Origin: CAYQDR01 sp964416315
Lineage (GTDB): Bacteria; Methylomirabilota; Methylomirabilia; Rokubacteriales; DASRDR01
Assembly: GCA_964416315.1 (NCBI GenBank)
Contig: CAYQDR010000004.1
Coordinates: 36,414-100,413 of the forward strand
Length of the DNA: 64,000 nt
Direction: 5' to 3'
Shown: one piece after another, positions 52,609 to 62,250 of the stretch
How positions within the stretch are numbered: position 1 is the stretch's first letter
How the letters are laid out: each line of letters starts with the position of its first letter
Notes under the pieces: generated by a model
Told to the model about the DNA's origin: nothing
Database searches by the model: none
What the model saw: the letters and a program-made list of their open reading frames with translations, nothing else
Program-made: the position numbers and the translations under genes

Positions 52609-53283
52609 TCAGCGGGTTTTCCGCTTCAGGCGGTTGACGAGCTGCTCGGCCAGGCGGATCGGCTCGGGGACGCGGTAGCGGGAACAGGCGAGGGCCCAGC
52701 GGATCGCGCCCGCGAGGCCGATCCGGTGGCCCGGGGAGACGAAGAGCGGCCTGACCCCCGCGCGCGTCCGGACGGCCGCGCCCACGCGCTCGCCCTCGTC
52801 GCGGATCGGGCTCCACGCCCCGCGCGCCCGGCCCGGCTCACCATGCTCGCCCACCAGCAAGGATTTCGCGCACCCGACGCTCGGCAGGTCGAGGAGGAGG
52901 CCCATGTGGCAGGCGAGGCCGAAGCGGCGCGGGTGCGCGAGGCCCTGGCCGTCGAACAGGCAGAGGTCGGGGCGCCGCCGGAGTCGGCGGAAGGCAGCGA
53001 GCAGGAGCGGGCCCTCGCGGAAGGTGAGGTACGCCGGGACGTAAGGGAACCGGGGCCGCCCCGCCGCCGTCGCGGACTCGACGAGGCGCCCCTCCGGGAG
53101 CTCGACCAGGACCACCGCAGCCCACGCCCAGCGCCCGTCGGGACGATAGGCGAGGTCGGCGCCCGCCACGAGCCGGACGCCCCGGGGCCCTCCGCGGAGG
53201 CGCACGCGCGGCCGGAGTCGCTCCTGGAGCGCCCGGGCCTGGGCGACCGTTCGTGGCCAGTTCCTGGTCCCGGGGGTGGTCAC
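52609..53283 (-). CDS. nfi: Endonuclease V
   Basis: 224 residues from GTG 53283. The enzyme's motifs are visible: LVAGADLAYR (metal-binding Asp), RPRFPYVPAYLTFREGPLL (the PYVPG.L.FRE wedge motif), LCLFDGQGLAHPRRFGLACHMG (catalytic Asp and DGxGxxHPRRxG) and SKSLL-like GCAKSLLVG. It nicks DNA near deoxyinosine. It lies one base from the convergent toxin stop. Confidence 0.93.
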   Translation of the reverse strand: MTTPGTRNWPRTVAQARALQERLRPRVRLRGGPRGVRLVAGADLAYRPDGRWAWAAVVLVELPEGRLVESATAAGRPRFPYVPAYLTFREGPLLLAAFRRLRRRPDLCLFDGQGLAHPRRFGLACHMGLLLDLPSVGCAKSLLVGEHGEPGRARGAWSPIRDEGERVGAAVRTRAGVRPLFVSPGHRIGLAGAIRWALACSRYRVPEPIRLAEQLVNRLKRKTR

Positions 53284-53422
53284 TTTGAGGCCGCCCCTTT
53301 CCTCCAAGGCCGGCCCGGGCCCGGGCGAGCCGCGTGTCGCATCCCTGCGATCAGACGGGCCAAACCCGCGGCCACGGGGTCTCCGGGCCGACCTGGCCCG
53401 CGCCGTGCACCGAACCCAGGGC

Positions 53423-53707
53423 ATGAGAGCCGCGACAGGGCTACGGCGGTACGAGGTGTACTACCCCTCCGGTGAGGCGTTCGCCGCGAACGGCACGCTC
53501 GGCATCTACCGGTCGGCCGACGGCACGGTCCTCGGGCCCATGCTCGTCGCGGGCGAGCGTGCCCGGTACCTCGACCCCCGCGCGGTCGTGGTCTGGGAAG
53601 CCTCTCGCGCGTACGACCCGCGTCAAGCCCTCGAGGAGGGAAACCTCGATCCCGTGACCGAGGCGTGGCTGGCCGAGCACCCGGAGTGGCCGGCCATCCT
53701 CGAGTAG
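53423..53707 (+). CDS. Small hypothetical protein
   Basis: 94 residues from ATG 53423. It looks like a beta-rich start (GLRRYEVYYPSGEAFAANG) and an acidic helical end (DPVTEAWLAEHPEWPAILE). No family is recognised. It is followed by a G-rich hairpin repeat. Confidence 0.5.
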   Translation: MRAATGLRRYEVYYPSGEAFAANGTLGIYRSADGTVLGPMLVAGERARYLDPRAVVVWEASRAYDPRQALEEGNLDPVTEAWLAEHPEWPAILE

Positions 53708-53770
53708 AGAGGTGCTGAAGATTCGACGCCGAGCCCGGAACTATCCGCGCGCTCGGCCGAAGCGCTTCGA

Positions 53771-53838
53771 GCGCGGGCTTCGCCCGCGCAATCTTTGGGG
53801 GGAGGTTCGGAAGGGGGGCGGAGCCCCCCTCTGAAGAT
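53771..53838. repeat. G-rich double-hairpin repeat/terminator (2)
   Basis: gcgcgggcttcgcccgcgc is a first hairpin. Then comes tttggggggaggttcgg and a second stem GGGGGGC/GCCCCCC. It parallels 27878-27941 in order and sequence and likewise abuts a minus-strand stop codon (msrQ). Confidence 0.65.
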
Positions 53839-53839
53839 C

Positions 53840-54478
53840 TCAGGCCGGCACCGGCCCCGTCGCCGAGGGCCGCCGGCGGTAGCGCAGGACGAGACCCCGC
53901 ACCCACGCCCACACGCGTACCCCCAGCACCAGCGCGAGCCAGCCCCCGTAGACGTACGGCGCGACGCGCCCCACCTTCGCCAGCCAGAGGAAGTGGAGGA
54001 TCGCGAGGACGCCGATCAGGTACACGACCCGGTGGAGTCGCCTCCAGGTCGGGGCGCCGAGGCGCTTGACCATGCCGGCCGTGGAGGTCGCGGCCAGCGG
54101 CACCAGCAGCACGAGCGCCGACAGCCCCACGGTGATGTAGGGGCGCTTTACGATGTCGGCCCCCATCGTGGGCCAGTCGAAGAAGTGGTCCACCACGATC
54201 CACACGGCGAAGTGGAGCGTGGCGTAGCAGAACGCGAAGAGCCCGAGGAGCCGGCGGAGGGTGATCGGCCAGGAGAGGCCGAAGAGGAGCCGCAGCGGGG
54301 TCATCGAGAGGCTCGCGAGGAGCCACCGCATCGTCCAGTTGCCGAGCCACCGGGTGACGGCGTCGATCGGGTTCGGGCCGAGGTCGTCGGTCCAGACCCA
54401 CCAGGCGAGCTGCGCCAGCGGCGTGAGGCAGAGCGCCCACACCGCCGCCTTGAGGACGATGCGCGCCCGACGACTCAC
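53840..54478 (-). CDS. msrQ: MsrQ heme-binding subunit of the MsrPQ system
   Basis: A 212-residue protein with six predicted membrane helices of the ferric-reductase-like/YedZ fold. HFAVWIVVDHF, the RLHRVVYL segment and further conserved His residues would bind heme. MsrQ passes electrons from the quinone pool to periplasmic MsrP. The order MsrP then MsrQ on the minus strand, 55 bases apart, matches the usual operon. Confidence 0.92.
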   Translation of the reverse strand: MSRRARIVLKAAVWALCLTPLAQLAWWVWTDDLGPNPIDAVTRWLGNWTMRWLLASLSMTPLRLLFGLSWPITLRRLLGLFAFCYATLHFAVWIVVDHFFDWPTMGADIVKRPYITVGLSALVLLVPLAATSTAGMVKRLGAPTWRRLHRVVYLIGVLAILHFLWLAKVGRVAPYVYGGWLALVLGVRVWAWVRGLVLRYRRRPSATGPVPA

Positions 54479-54482
54479 GAGG

Positions 54483-54533
54483 AACCCCCTCTCCCCCTCG
54501 GGGGGGAGAGGGCCGGGGTGAGCGGGCCCACGC
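54483..54533. repeat. CCCTCTCC palindromic repeat (3)
   Basis: CCCTCTCCCCC-tcg-GGGGGGAGAGGG forms a strong hairpin in the 55-base msrP-msrQ gap, close to the repeat at 17331-17371. Being intra-operonic, it may lower msrQ expression. Confidence 0.7.
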
Positions 54534-55505
54534 CTAGTAGAGTTTCCGGAGGTCCATCCCCGCGTAGAGCTGCCCGACCTCGTCCGCGTAGCCGTTGAAC
54601 ATCAGCGTCTTCCGGCGCCGGAACTCGCCGATCCGGCGCTCCGTCGCCTGGCTCCAGCGCGGGTGGTCCACGGTCGGGTTGACGTTGGAGTAGAAGCCGT
54701 ACTCGTGGGACGCGGCCTTTTCCCACGTCGTCTTCGGCTGCTCGCCGACGAGCCGGATCCGCACGAGCGACTTGGCGCTCTTGAACCCGTACTTCCAGGG
54801 GACGACGACCCGGACGGGCGCCCCGTTCTGGTTCGGCAGCACCTGCCCGTACATCCCCACCGTCAGCAGCGTGAGCGGATGCAGCGCCTCGTCGAGGCGC
54901 AACCCCTCGACGTACGGCCAGTCCAGCGACGCCAGGTTGAGCCAGCCGCCCCGCTGGGCCGGGAACTGCCTGGGGTCGAGGAGCGTCTGGAACTCGACGA
55001 ACTTCGCCTGGTTCGTCGGCTCGACCCGCTTGAGGAGCGCGCCGAGCGGGAACCCGATCCACGGGAGCACCATGGACCAGCCCTCCACGCACCGGAGCGC
55101 GTAGACCCGCTCCTCGAGGGGGAAGAGACGGAGGAGCTCGTCGATGTCGAAGGTCTTCGGTTTGTGGACGTGCCCGCCGACCTCCACCGTCCACGGCCGT
55201 GGCTTCAGGAGCTTCGGGGCGTGCTCCGCGGGATCGCTCTTGTCCACCCCGAACTCGTAGAAGTTGTTGTAGGTCGTCGCCGACTCGAACTTCGTCGGCG
55301 GCTCGCCGATGCTGTACTTCGGGTTCCGGGTCGCGGGGAGCGCCGCGCCGGCCGGCGGTGCGGACGGGGCGCCCTCGGCGAGGCTCGCCGCGCACTGCCC
55401 CACGGCCAGCGCGGCGACGCCCGTCATGAACGCCCGGCGGTCGAGGTAGACCTTCGGGTCGGTGATCTCCGACGACGTGAACCTCGGTGCTCGCCGAATC
55501 AGCAT
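54534..55505 (-). CDS. msrP: MsrP molybdopterin protein-methionine-sulfoxide reductase
   Basis: A 323-residue protein. A Tat signal (DRRAFMTGVAALAVG, about 22-45) is followed by the YedY fold. Cys139 in VYALRCVEGWSM is the molybdenum ligand, and the GAPVRVVVPWKYGFKSAKS block is typical. With MsrQ it repairs oxidised methionines in the periplasm. Molybdenum dependence links it loosely to the ModE-MOT1 locus at 33.6-35.1 kb. Confidence 0.94.
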   Translation of the reverse strand: MLIRRAPRFTSSEITDPKVYLDRRAFMTGVAALAVGQCAASLAEGAPSAPPAGAALPATRNPKYSIGEPPTKFESATTYNNFYEFGVDKSDPAEHAPKLLKPRPWTVEVGGHVHKPKTFDIDELLRLFPLEERVYALRCVEGWSMVLPWIGFPLGALLKRVEPTNQAKFVEFQTLLDPRQFPAQRGGWLNLASLDWPYVEGLRLDEALHPLTLLTVGMYGQVLPNQNGAPVRVVVPWKYGFKSAKSLVRIRLVGEQPKTTWEKAASHEYGFYSNVNPTVDHPRWSQATERRIGEFRRRKTLMFNGYADEVGQLYAGMDLRKLY

Positions 55506-55601
55506 GGGGCCTCCCCTTCCCTCCCTCGGTACCCTCGGGCCCCAGTGTAGCCCGGGACCGGCGCCCGCGATGTCACGAGCGTGTCAAATCTCCGGCCCTG
55601 C

Positions 55602-56792
55602 TCAGATCACGCCCGCCGCGCGGAGGCGGTCGTACTCGGCCCGCGGGAGCCCGAGCCGGCCGAGGTAGACCTCTTCGTTGTCCGCGCCCGGCTGGCGCGG
55701 CCCCGCGTGGCGGATCTCCCCCGGCGTGGCCGAGAGCTTCGGCACGACCCCGGGGACGTGCACCGAGCCGAGCCCGGGCTCCGGCACCGCGACGATGTTC
55801 TCCCGCGCCTTGACGTGCGGGTCCTCGAAGAGGTCGCGGACCGAGTAGACGAGCGAGCACGGCACCTCGTTCGCGTCCAGCACCGCCAGGGCGTCCCGCG
55901 CGTCGTGGCGGTTCACCCACGCCTGGACGAGGCCGTCCACCTCCTCGCGGCGGGCGAGGCGGTCGGCCATCGCGGGGAAGCGGGCCGGCAGGTCGGGGGC
56001 GCCGATCGCCGCCGCGAGGCGCGCGAACATCCGGTCGTTCGTGCAGGCGATGGCGATCCAGCGGCCGTCCCGCGTCCGGTAGTGGTTGTGCGGGGCCGCG
56101 CTCTCCGCCGCGGAGCCGATCCGCTCGCGCACGTAACCGAAGGCTCCGAAGACCGGCAGCGTGTCGTCGAGCATCCGGAGGATCGGCTCGTAGAGGGCGA
56201 GGTCCACGACCTGGCCCTCGCCGGTGCGTCGCCGGGCCTCGAGGGCGATCAGCGCCCCGAGGGCGCCCATCACGCCGGCGAGGTAGTCCGGGATCGTCGG
56301 CGTCCCCGGCGTCACCGGGGGCCGGTCCGGGTAGCCCGAGAGGTACGTGATCCCGCCCACCGCGGCCGCGATCCGGCCGAAGCCGGGCTTCTCGCGGAGC
56401 GGCCCCGTCTGGCCGAAGGCCGAGATGCGGACGAGGATGACGCCGCGGTTTTCCGCCCGCAACGCGTCATACCCGAGCCCCCAGCGCTCGAGCGTCCCCG
56501 GCCGGAAGTTCTCCGCGACGACGTCGGTCTCGCGGGTGAGCCGGCGGATCAGCGCCTGGCCCTCGGGCGCGCGGAGGTTGCAGGTGATCGACTTCTTGTT
56601 GCGCGCGTCCGAGAGCCACCAGAGCGAGACGCCCGCGTGCTGGCGCCCGAGCCGCCGGAGGTCGTCTCCCACCCCCGGCTGCTCGACCTTGATGACCTCC
56701 GCGCCGAACTCGCCGAGGAGCGTGGCGCACATCGGCGCCGCGATGAACGTCGCGAGGTCGAGGACCCGGAGGCCGTCGAGGGCGCGGGGCAC
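55602..56792 (-). CDS. CaiB/BaiF-type CoA transferase (family III)
   Basis: 396 residues from GTG 56792. LRVLDLATFIAAPMCATLLGEFGAEVIKVE is the classic opening (read as two short blocks), followed by ARNKKSITCNL, ENFRPGTLERWGLG and GEGQVVDLALYEPI, near which the catalytic Asp lies. Family III enzymes move CoA between carboxylic acids. It follows the methyltransferase-MTHFR gene by eight bases, so is likely in the same operon. Confidence 0.92.
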   Translation of the reverse strand: MPRALDGLRVLDLATFIAAPMCATLLGEFGAEVIKVEQPGVGDDLRRLGRQHAGVSLWWLSDARNKKSITCNLRAPEGQALIRRLTRETDVVAENFRPGTLERWGLGYDALRAENRGVILVRISAFGQTGPLREKPGFGRIAAAVGGITYLSGYPDRPPVTPGTPTIPDYLAGVMGALGALIALEARRRTGEGQVVDLALYEPILRMLDDTLPVFGAFGYVRERIGSAAESAAPHNHYRTRDGRWIAIACTNDRMFARLAAAIGAPDLPARFPAMADRLARREEVDGLVQAWVNRHDARDALAVLDANEVPCSLVYSVRDLFEDPHVKARENIVAVPEPGLGSVHVPGVVPKLSATPGEIRHAGPRQPGADNEEVYLGRLGLPRAEYDRLRAAGVI

Positions 56793-56800
56793 GGCGACCG

Positions 56801-58648
56801 TCAGCGGAGGGCCTCGAGCACCTCGGCGACGACCTCGAAGCGGCCGAACGAGGGCATGAGGTAGGCGCCCGCGTAGCGCCGCCGCACCTCGGCGAGGACC
56901 GCCTGCGCCGCCTCGATCCCGACCCGGAGCGCGTGGTCGCCCGCCTCCCGCAGGCGCGCCCGGACCGCCTCGGGGACCGTGATCCCGGGCACCTCGTTGT
57001 GGAGGAACTCGGCGTGGCGCGAGGAGTGGAGCGGGAGGATCCCGACGACGAGCGGCACGGGCGGGCGGCCGACGCGAGCGAGGAACCGCTCGAGCGCCTC
57101 GAGGTCGTAGACGGGCTGGGTCTGCGCCCACATCGCCCCGGCCTCGACCTTCTGGAGGAAGCGCTCCACCTCGCGCGCGGGGTCCGCCGCGCTCGGATCG
57201 AGGGCGACGCCGATCGCGAACGCCGTCGGCTCGCCGATGGAGTTCCCCGTGGCGTCCACGCCGCGGTTCATCCCCTTGATGATCTGCACGAGGCCGATCG
57301 CGTCCACGTCGAAGACCGCGGTGGCGTTGACGTAGTCGCCGACCCGCGGCGGGTCGCCGGTCATGGCGAGGATGTTCCGGATCCCCAGCGCATACGCCCC
57401 GAGCAGGTCGGCCTGGATCCCCATCAGGTTCCGGTCGCGGCAGGTGAAGTGCATGTTGAGGTCGAGCCCGGTCGCCTCGCGCACGAGCATCGCCGTCGGC
57501 AGGACGGCCATCCGGATCCGCCCGAGCGACCCGTCGTTGATGTCCACGACCTCCACGCCGCGCTCGGCCAGGAGCTTCGCCCCCTGGACGAGCTTCTCGA
57601 TGTTGTGCCCGCGGGGCGGGTCCAGCTCGACCGTGACCAGGAACTCCCCCGCCTGGAGGCGCGCCTGGAGCCGCGTGGGCTCGGCGGCGGTCCGGAGCAG
57701 CGGCGCCTCGGCGACGGCCGGGGCGATGAAGACGGAGCGGCGCGCGCGGGCGCGGTCGGGGACGTGCCGGTCCACCGCCTCCCGCATCGCGCGGACGTGC
57801 GCCGGGGTCGTCCCGCAGCAGCCGCCGACCATCCGGGCGCCGGCGTCCAGCATCCGGCCCGCGTAGTCGGCCATGTAGGCGGGGGACGAGAGGTAGATGA
57901 GCCGCCCCCCGAACCGGCTCGGGAGGCCCGCGTTCGGCTGGATCGAGACCGGGAACCCGGGCCCGGCCTGGTGGAGCAGCAGGAGCACGTCGTAGAGGAC
58001 GCTCGAGCCCACCGAGCAGTTGGCGCCGATGACCTGCACCGGCAGCCCGGCCAGCTCGCGGGCGACCTCGTCGGGCGGGTGGCCCATGAAGGTCACCCGC
58101 TCCTCGGTGAACGCCATCTGCGCGGCGATCGGGAGGTCGGCCGAGGCCGCGCGGACCGCCTGGACCGCGAGCCGCATCTCCCGGAGGTCCGACATGGTCT
58201 CGACGATGAAGGCGTCCACGCCGCCCTCCAGGAGCCCCTCGGCCTGCTCCCGGAACGCCGCGAGCGCCTCGTCTTCCGAGATGGTCCCGATGGGCGTGAG
58301 GTACTTGCCGAGCGGGCCGATCGAGCCCAGGACGAACATGTCCCGCCCCATCGTCTCCCGCACGTCACGCGCCAGCCGCACGCCGGCCCGGTTGATCTCG
58401 CGGACGCGCCCCTCCAGGCCGTGCACGCCGAGCTTGAAGCGGTTGGCACCGAACGTGTTGGTCTCCAGGCAGTCCGCCCCGGCGGCGAGGTACTCGCCGT
58501 GGATCGACTGGACGAGCTTCGGATCGTGGAGGTTCAGGACGTCGAAGCACGCATCGAGCGGCGTGCCGCGCGCGTAGAGCATCGTGCCCATCGCGCCGTC
58601 GCCGAGGAGCGGGCCCTCGGCGAGCCGGTCGAGGAACGGATGGCTCAC
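56801..58648 (-). CDS. Homocysteine S-methyltransferase-MTHFR bifunctional protein
   Basis: 615 residues from GTG 58648. The N-terminal half is a homocysteine methyltransferase with zinc ligands GANCSVG and GGCCGTTP. The C-terminal half (about 330-615) is methylenetetrahydrofolate reductase: VELDPPRG, LNMHFTCRDRN, NILAMTGDPP and AQTQPVYD. This YitJ-type fusion makes 5-methyl-THF and methylates homocysteine without B12. Its GTG overlaps the aroK stop by GTGA. Confidence 0.94.
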   Translation of the reverse strand: MSHPFLDRLAEGPLLGDGAMGTMLYARGTPLDACFDVLNLHDPKLVQSIHGEYLAAGADCLETNTFGANRFKLGVHGLEGRVREINRAGVRLARDVRETMGRDMFVLGSIGPLGKYLTPIGTISEDEALAAFREQAEGLLEGGVDAFIVETMSDLREMRLAVQAVRAASADLPIAAQMAFTEERVTFMGHPPDEVARELAGLPVQVIGANCSVGSSVLYDVLLLLHQAGPGFPVSIQPNAGLPSRFGGRLIYLSSPAYMADYAGRMLDAGARMVGGCCGTTPAHVRAMREAVDRHVPDRARARRSVFIAPAVAEAPLLRTAAEPTRLQARLQAGEFLVTVELDPPRGHNIEKLVQGAKLLAERGVEVVDINDGSLGRIRMAVLPTAMLVREATGLDLNMHFTCRDRNLMGIQADLLGAYALGIRNILAMTGDPPRVGDYVNATAVFDVDAIGLVQIIKGMNRGVDATGNSIGEPTAFAIGVALDPSAADPAREVERFLQKVEAGAMWAQTQPVYDLEALERFLARVGRPPVPLVVGILPLHSSRHAEFLHNEVPGITVPEAVRARLREAGDHALRVGIEAAQAVLAEVRRRYAGAYLMPSFGRFEVVAEVLEALR

Positions 58649-59202
58649 GCGGTCGGCCTCGCCGGGGCACCGGCTGGCGCCGTCCGCGCCGTCCGATCGC
58701 GCTCCCGGAGGAAGCGGAGGATCCGGCTCACCACGCCGTCGACGCCGAGGTGCGTCGAGTTCACGGCGAAGTGGGCCTGGCCGTAGTAGAGCTTGCGACT
58801 CTCGTAGAGCGCGGCCGCCTCCTCCCGGCTCCGCCCCGCGAGCATCGGCCGCGCCCCCGGGCGGCTCGCCCGCTCGTACAGCGCGTCGAAGTCGCCCGCG
58901 AGCCAGACGACGGTGCCGAGGGCGCGGAGCCGCTCCATCGCCCCGGGCCGGCACGGAAAGCCGCCCCCGGTGGCGATGACGTGGGCCTGCTTGTCGTCGA
59001 GGAGCGCGAGCGTCTCCGCCTCGAGGGCGCGGAAGTGCGGCTCCCCGTGCTCGGCGAAGATCGCCGGAACCGGCTTGCCGGCGCGCGCCGCGATCATGTC
59101 GTCGGTCTCGACGAAGCAGACGCCGAGCCGGCGCGCCAGGAACCGCCCCACGGTGGACTTTCCGGCGCCCATGAAGCCGACGAGGATCACGCTCCGCGTC
59201 AT
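58645..59202 (-). CDS. aroK: Shikimate kinase
   Basis: A 185-residue P-loop kinase. Walker A is GFMGAGKST, DDMI holds the shikimate/magnesium Asp, FRALEAETL carries the shikimate-binding Arg and VIATGGGF the GGG motif. RPMLAG holds the lid Arg. It makes shikimate-3-phosphate for aromatic amino acids. A -10 TATGAT lies 11 bases before the ATG and is back-to-back with the cyclase promoter. Confidence 0.94.
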   Translation of the reverse strand: MTRSVILVGFMGAGKSTVGRFLARRLGVCFVETDDMIAARAGKPVPAIFAEHGEPHFRALEAETLALLDDKQAHVIATGGGFPCRPGAMERLRALGTVVWLAGDFDALYERASRPGARPMLAGRSREEAAALYESRKLYYGQAHFAVNSTHLGVDGVVSRILRFLRERDRTARTAPAGAPARPTA

Positions 59203-59270
59203 GGCCCGATCATAGCACGCACCTCGCAGAAGCTCGGGCCTGGCGCCGCGCCCGTGCTAGGATCGGGGCC

Positions 59271-61367
59271 ATGCCGGCCGCGGAACCGCCCGCCGAGCTC
59301 TCCGGAAAGACCGCGACGCGCAGGCGCGCGCGCCGCTGGGTCCGGCTCGCGGTCGGGTGCCTGGCGGCCATGGTCGGCATCATGGGCCTCCTGCGCTTCC
59401 CGCAGGCGTTCGAGCCGATCCTGGTCCCGTTCGAGCTCCGGATCCTGGACTGGCACGCGCTGATCCGCGGCGCTCTCCGGCCGCCCGCCAACGTCACGGT
59501 GGTCGCCATCGACGAGCCGAGCCTCGATCGCCTGGGCCGCTGGCCCTGGCCTCGGACGTACACGGCGGAGCTCGTGACGCGGCTCGCCGAGGGCGGGGCC
59601 CGCGTGATCGCCCTCGACCTCATCCTCAAGGAGCCTGACCAGAACTCGAGCCTCGTCCTCGCCCAGGATCTCCTCAAGCGCTTCCGCGAGCTGGGGCTGG
59701 ATCGCGCCGGCGGCCGGAACGCGCAGTTCGCCCGAGCGCTGGAGGAGGCGCTGGGCACGGCGGACACCGACCAGGCGCTGACCGAGGCCCTGAAGGCCGC
59801 GCGGAACGTGGTCCTGCCCTATGCCTTCGTCTTCCCACCCGAAGAGGCGCCGCCGGTCGACTCCGACGAGCGCCGGCGCCTCAACCGGAGCGCGCTCATC
59901 AGCCTCGCCGAGAAGGAGGCGAAGGAGGCCATCGAGCCGCTCGCCGCGCGGGCCGTGAAGCTGCCGCTGGCGCGCTTCCACGAGGCCGCGGCCGGCGCGG
60001 GGCACGCCAACGTGATCCCCGACCGGGACGGGGCATACCGGCACACGCCCCTCGTCGTGCGCTTCGGCGACAGCCTCTACCCGAGCCTGGTGCTCGCCAC
60101 GGCTCGCGTCGGTCTCGGGCTCCGGCGGACGGAGATCCGGCTGACCGGCGACCAGCACGTGCAGATCGGAACGCGTCGCGTACCGACCGACGAGAAGGGG
60201 TCCATGTACCTCACGTACTACGGGCCTCGTAAGACCTTCCGGCAGCTCTCGGCCGCCGACGTGCTCACCAGCCAGGAGCCGCCCGCGGTGAAGGATCACC
60301 TGGTCCTGGTCGGCTTCGATGCCCTGGGCTTGATGGATGTGCGGCCGACACCGTTCGATACGGAGATGCCCGGGGTCGAGAGCCACGCCACGACCCTCGC
60401 CAACATCCTGGAAGGGCGGCACCTGTACCGCTACGAGTCGATGAAACTCCTGGAAGCGGCGGTGGTGCTGCTGCTCGCGGCCGTTTCCCCGCTCCTGCCC
60501 CGGCTCGGCGCCGTCCGTGGCAGCATCGCCGCCCTCGTGGTCGGCGTCGCCGTGGCCGGTCTGACGCACCTGGCCTTCCGGCTGGGGACGTGGGTGGAGA
60601 TGCTGCCGCCGCTCGCCACCCTGGCCCTCGGGCACGTGGGCAGCGTGACCTACCAGGTGCTGACGGAAGAGCGGGAGCGCCGCTGGATCAAGCGCGCCTT
60701 CCAGCAGTACGTGCCCCAGGAGGTCGTGGAGACCGTCGCGCGCGACCCCGCCGCCTTGGCGTTCGGCGGGGAGCGGCGGACCATGACCGTGCTCTTCTCG
60801 GACATCCGGAGCTACACGACCTTCGCCGAGCGGCACCCGCCCGAGGAGGTCGTCGCGGTGCTGCACGAGTACCTCACGGCGATGGTGGAGGTGGTGTTCC
60901 GCCACAAGGGCACCCTTGACAAATTCATCGGCGATGCCATCATGGCGCTGTTTGGCGCCCCGCTGGCCGACCCGGACCACGCGCTGAACGCGTGTCGAGC
61001 GGCGGTGGAGATGGCCGAAACGCTCGAGCGGCTCAACGCGCAGTGGCAGGCCGCCGGGCGGGAGACGCTCGCCGCCGGGATCGGGATCAGCTCAGGAGAC
61101 ATCGTCGTGGGCAACCTCGGATCGGCCCAGAGGTTCGCGTACACGGTGACGGGGGACCACGTCAACCTCGCCGCCCGTCTCGAGGGGCTCACCAAGGATT
61201 ACAAGACCCACCGCCACGCGATCATCAGCGCGAGCACCTACGCCCTCGTCCGAGACCGCGTCGTCGCCAACTCCCTGGGAACGGTGACCGTCAAGGGCAA
61301 AGTCCAGGCGGTCGAGATCTACGACCTGATCGACGTGAAACAGCCCGCCGAGGAGGAACGTGCATGA
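59271..61367 (+). CDS. CHASE2-domain adenylate/guanylate cyclase
   Basis: A 698-residue membrane sensor. TM1 is at about 25-45. An extracytoplasmic CHASE2 domain (about 50-370) has VVAIDEPSLDRLGRWPWPR, three C-terminal helices (about 388-465) follow, then a class III cyclase domain (about 495-680). The cyclase metal ligands are in MTVLFSDIRSYT and FIGDAIMALFG. It should make cAMP or cGMP in response to an outside signal. Its stop overlaps the FecR gene by ATGA. TAGGAT is a candidate -10. Confidence 0.94.
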   Translation: MPAAEPPAELSGKTATRRRARRWVRLAVGCLAAMVGIMGLLRFPQAFEPILVPFELRILDWHALIRGALRPPANVTVVAIDEPSLDRLGRWPWPRTYTAELVTRLAEGGARVIALDLILKEPDQNSSLVLAQDLLKRFRELGLDRAGGRNAQFARALEEALGTADTDQALTEALKAARNVVLPYAFVFPPEEAPPVDSDERRRLNRSALISLAEKEAKEAIEPLAARAVKLPLARFHEAAAGAGHANVIPDRDGAYRHTPLVVRFGDSLYPSLVLATARVGLGLRRTEIRLTGDQHVQIGTRRVPTDEKGSMYLTYYGPRKTFRQLSAADVLTSQEPPAVKDHLVLVGFDALGLMDVRPTPFDTEMPGVESHATTLANILEGRHLYRYESMKLLEAAVVLLLAAVSPLLPRLGAVRGSIAALVVGVAVAGLTHLAFRLGTWVEMLPPLATLALGHVGSVTYQVLTEERERRWIKRAFQQYVPQEVVETVARDPAALAFGGERRTMTVLFSDIRSYTTFAERHPPEEVVAVLHEYLTAMVEVVFRHKGTLDKFIGDAIMALFGAPLADPDHALNACRAAVEMAETLERLNAQWQAAGRETLAAGIGISSGDIVVGNLGSAQRFAYTVTGDHVNLAARLEGLTKDYKTHRHAIISASTYALVRDRVVANSLGTVTVKGKVQAVEIYDLIDVKQPAEEERA

Positions 61368-62194
61368 GGAACGCCGGGCGCTGGCTCATCCTGCTCGCGG
61401 CCGCCGCGAGCTTCACGCTCGTCGTCGGGGCCGAGGCCCAGCCCGCCGGGACAGCCCTGGTGCTGCTGGCCCGCGCCCCTGCGGACGCGATCCCCAAGGG
61501 GCAGGCCGCCCGTCCGCTGGCGCGCGGCGCGCGCCTCAACGAGGGCGACCGCGTCCGCACGGGCCAGGGCGGCGCCGCGGAGCTCGAGCTGGGGGACGGG
61601 AGCATCGTGCGGCTCGGCGAGCTCTCCGACCTCGAGATCGACCAGCTCGACGTGGACGCGGCGGGCGCTCCCACGACCTCCCGCTTCAACCTCGCCGCCG
61701 GCCAGGCCCGGGCCTGGGTAGCGCGCCAGGTGGTTGCAAAGGTGGCAGTTGGACAGGGTCGTTTCGCGGTCCAGACCCCCACCGCCGTGGCCGCCGTCCG
61801 CCAGACCGACTTCGCCATGTTGCACGCCGCCGACGCCGCCAGCCGGATCTATACGTTTGCCGGTGGAGTCGAGGTCACGGCGGTCGGCCGCGTCGCCTCG
61901 GTTCTCTGCACGCGTAACCGGTGGACGCGCGTGCTCCCCGGCCGGGACCCGGACCCCTGCGTCGTTATCCCGCTCCGGGACAAGCGCTCGCTCCTCAAGG
62001 TCCTGGCCTTCGAGTCGGCCACCGTGGAACCGGGCGATCCGGATCGCGAGGCGGTGGATTCGCTCGGCGCCAAGCTCTCCGGCGAGCGGCTGACCGGCCT
62101 CCGCCTACTCAGGCCCGGCACGCCGACGCGAACCGGCCGCAGCGATGCGGCGTCGCACGAGGCCCCGGTCGGCACCAGCGTATCGATCGAGTGA
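61364..62194 (+). CDS. FecR-domain exported protein
   Basis: A 276-residue protein with a signal peptide (1-24, after GAEA). A FecR domain spans about 40-180: GARLNEGDRVRTGQGGAAEL and LGDGSIVRLGELSDLEI are the standard strands, and RQTDFAMLHAADAASRIYTFAGGVEV the later one. FecR domains next to CHASE2 cyclases are a recurring pair, in which FecR probably senses envelope ligands. It is coupled to the cyclase by ATGA. Confidence 0.9.
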   Translation: MRNAGRWLILLAAAASFTLVVGAEAQPAGTALVLLARAPADAIPKGQAARPLARGARLNEGDRVRTGQGGAAELELGDGSIVRLGELSDLEIDQLDVDAAGAPTTSRFNLAAGQARAWVARQVVAKVAVGQGRFAVQTPTAVAAVRQTDFAMLHAADAASRIYTFAGGVEVTAVGRVASVLCTRNRWTRVLPGRDPDPCVVIPLRDKRSLLKVLAFESATVEPGDPDREAVDSLGAKLSGERLTGLRLLRPGTPTRTGRSDAASHEAPVGTSVSIE

Positions 62195-62250
62195 TCCGCC
62201 GCACAGCTCGCCGCGCCCAGAATCGGGACGGGCGCCCGAAGGGGAAGGGC

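Noticed and set aside
58649..59270. SAM or cobalamin riboswitch before the methionine-synthesis gene
   Set aside because: The gene's start overlaps the aroK stop, and the short aroK-cyclase intergenic stretch has no room or conserved motifs for a riboswitch.
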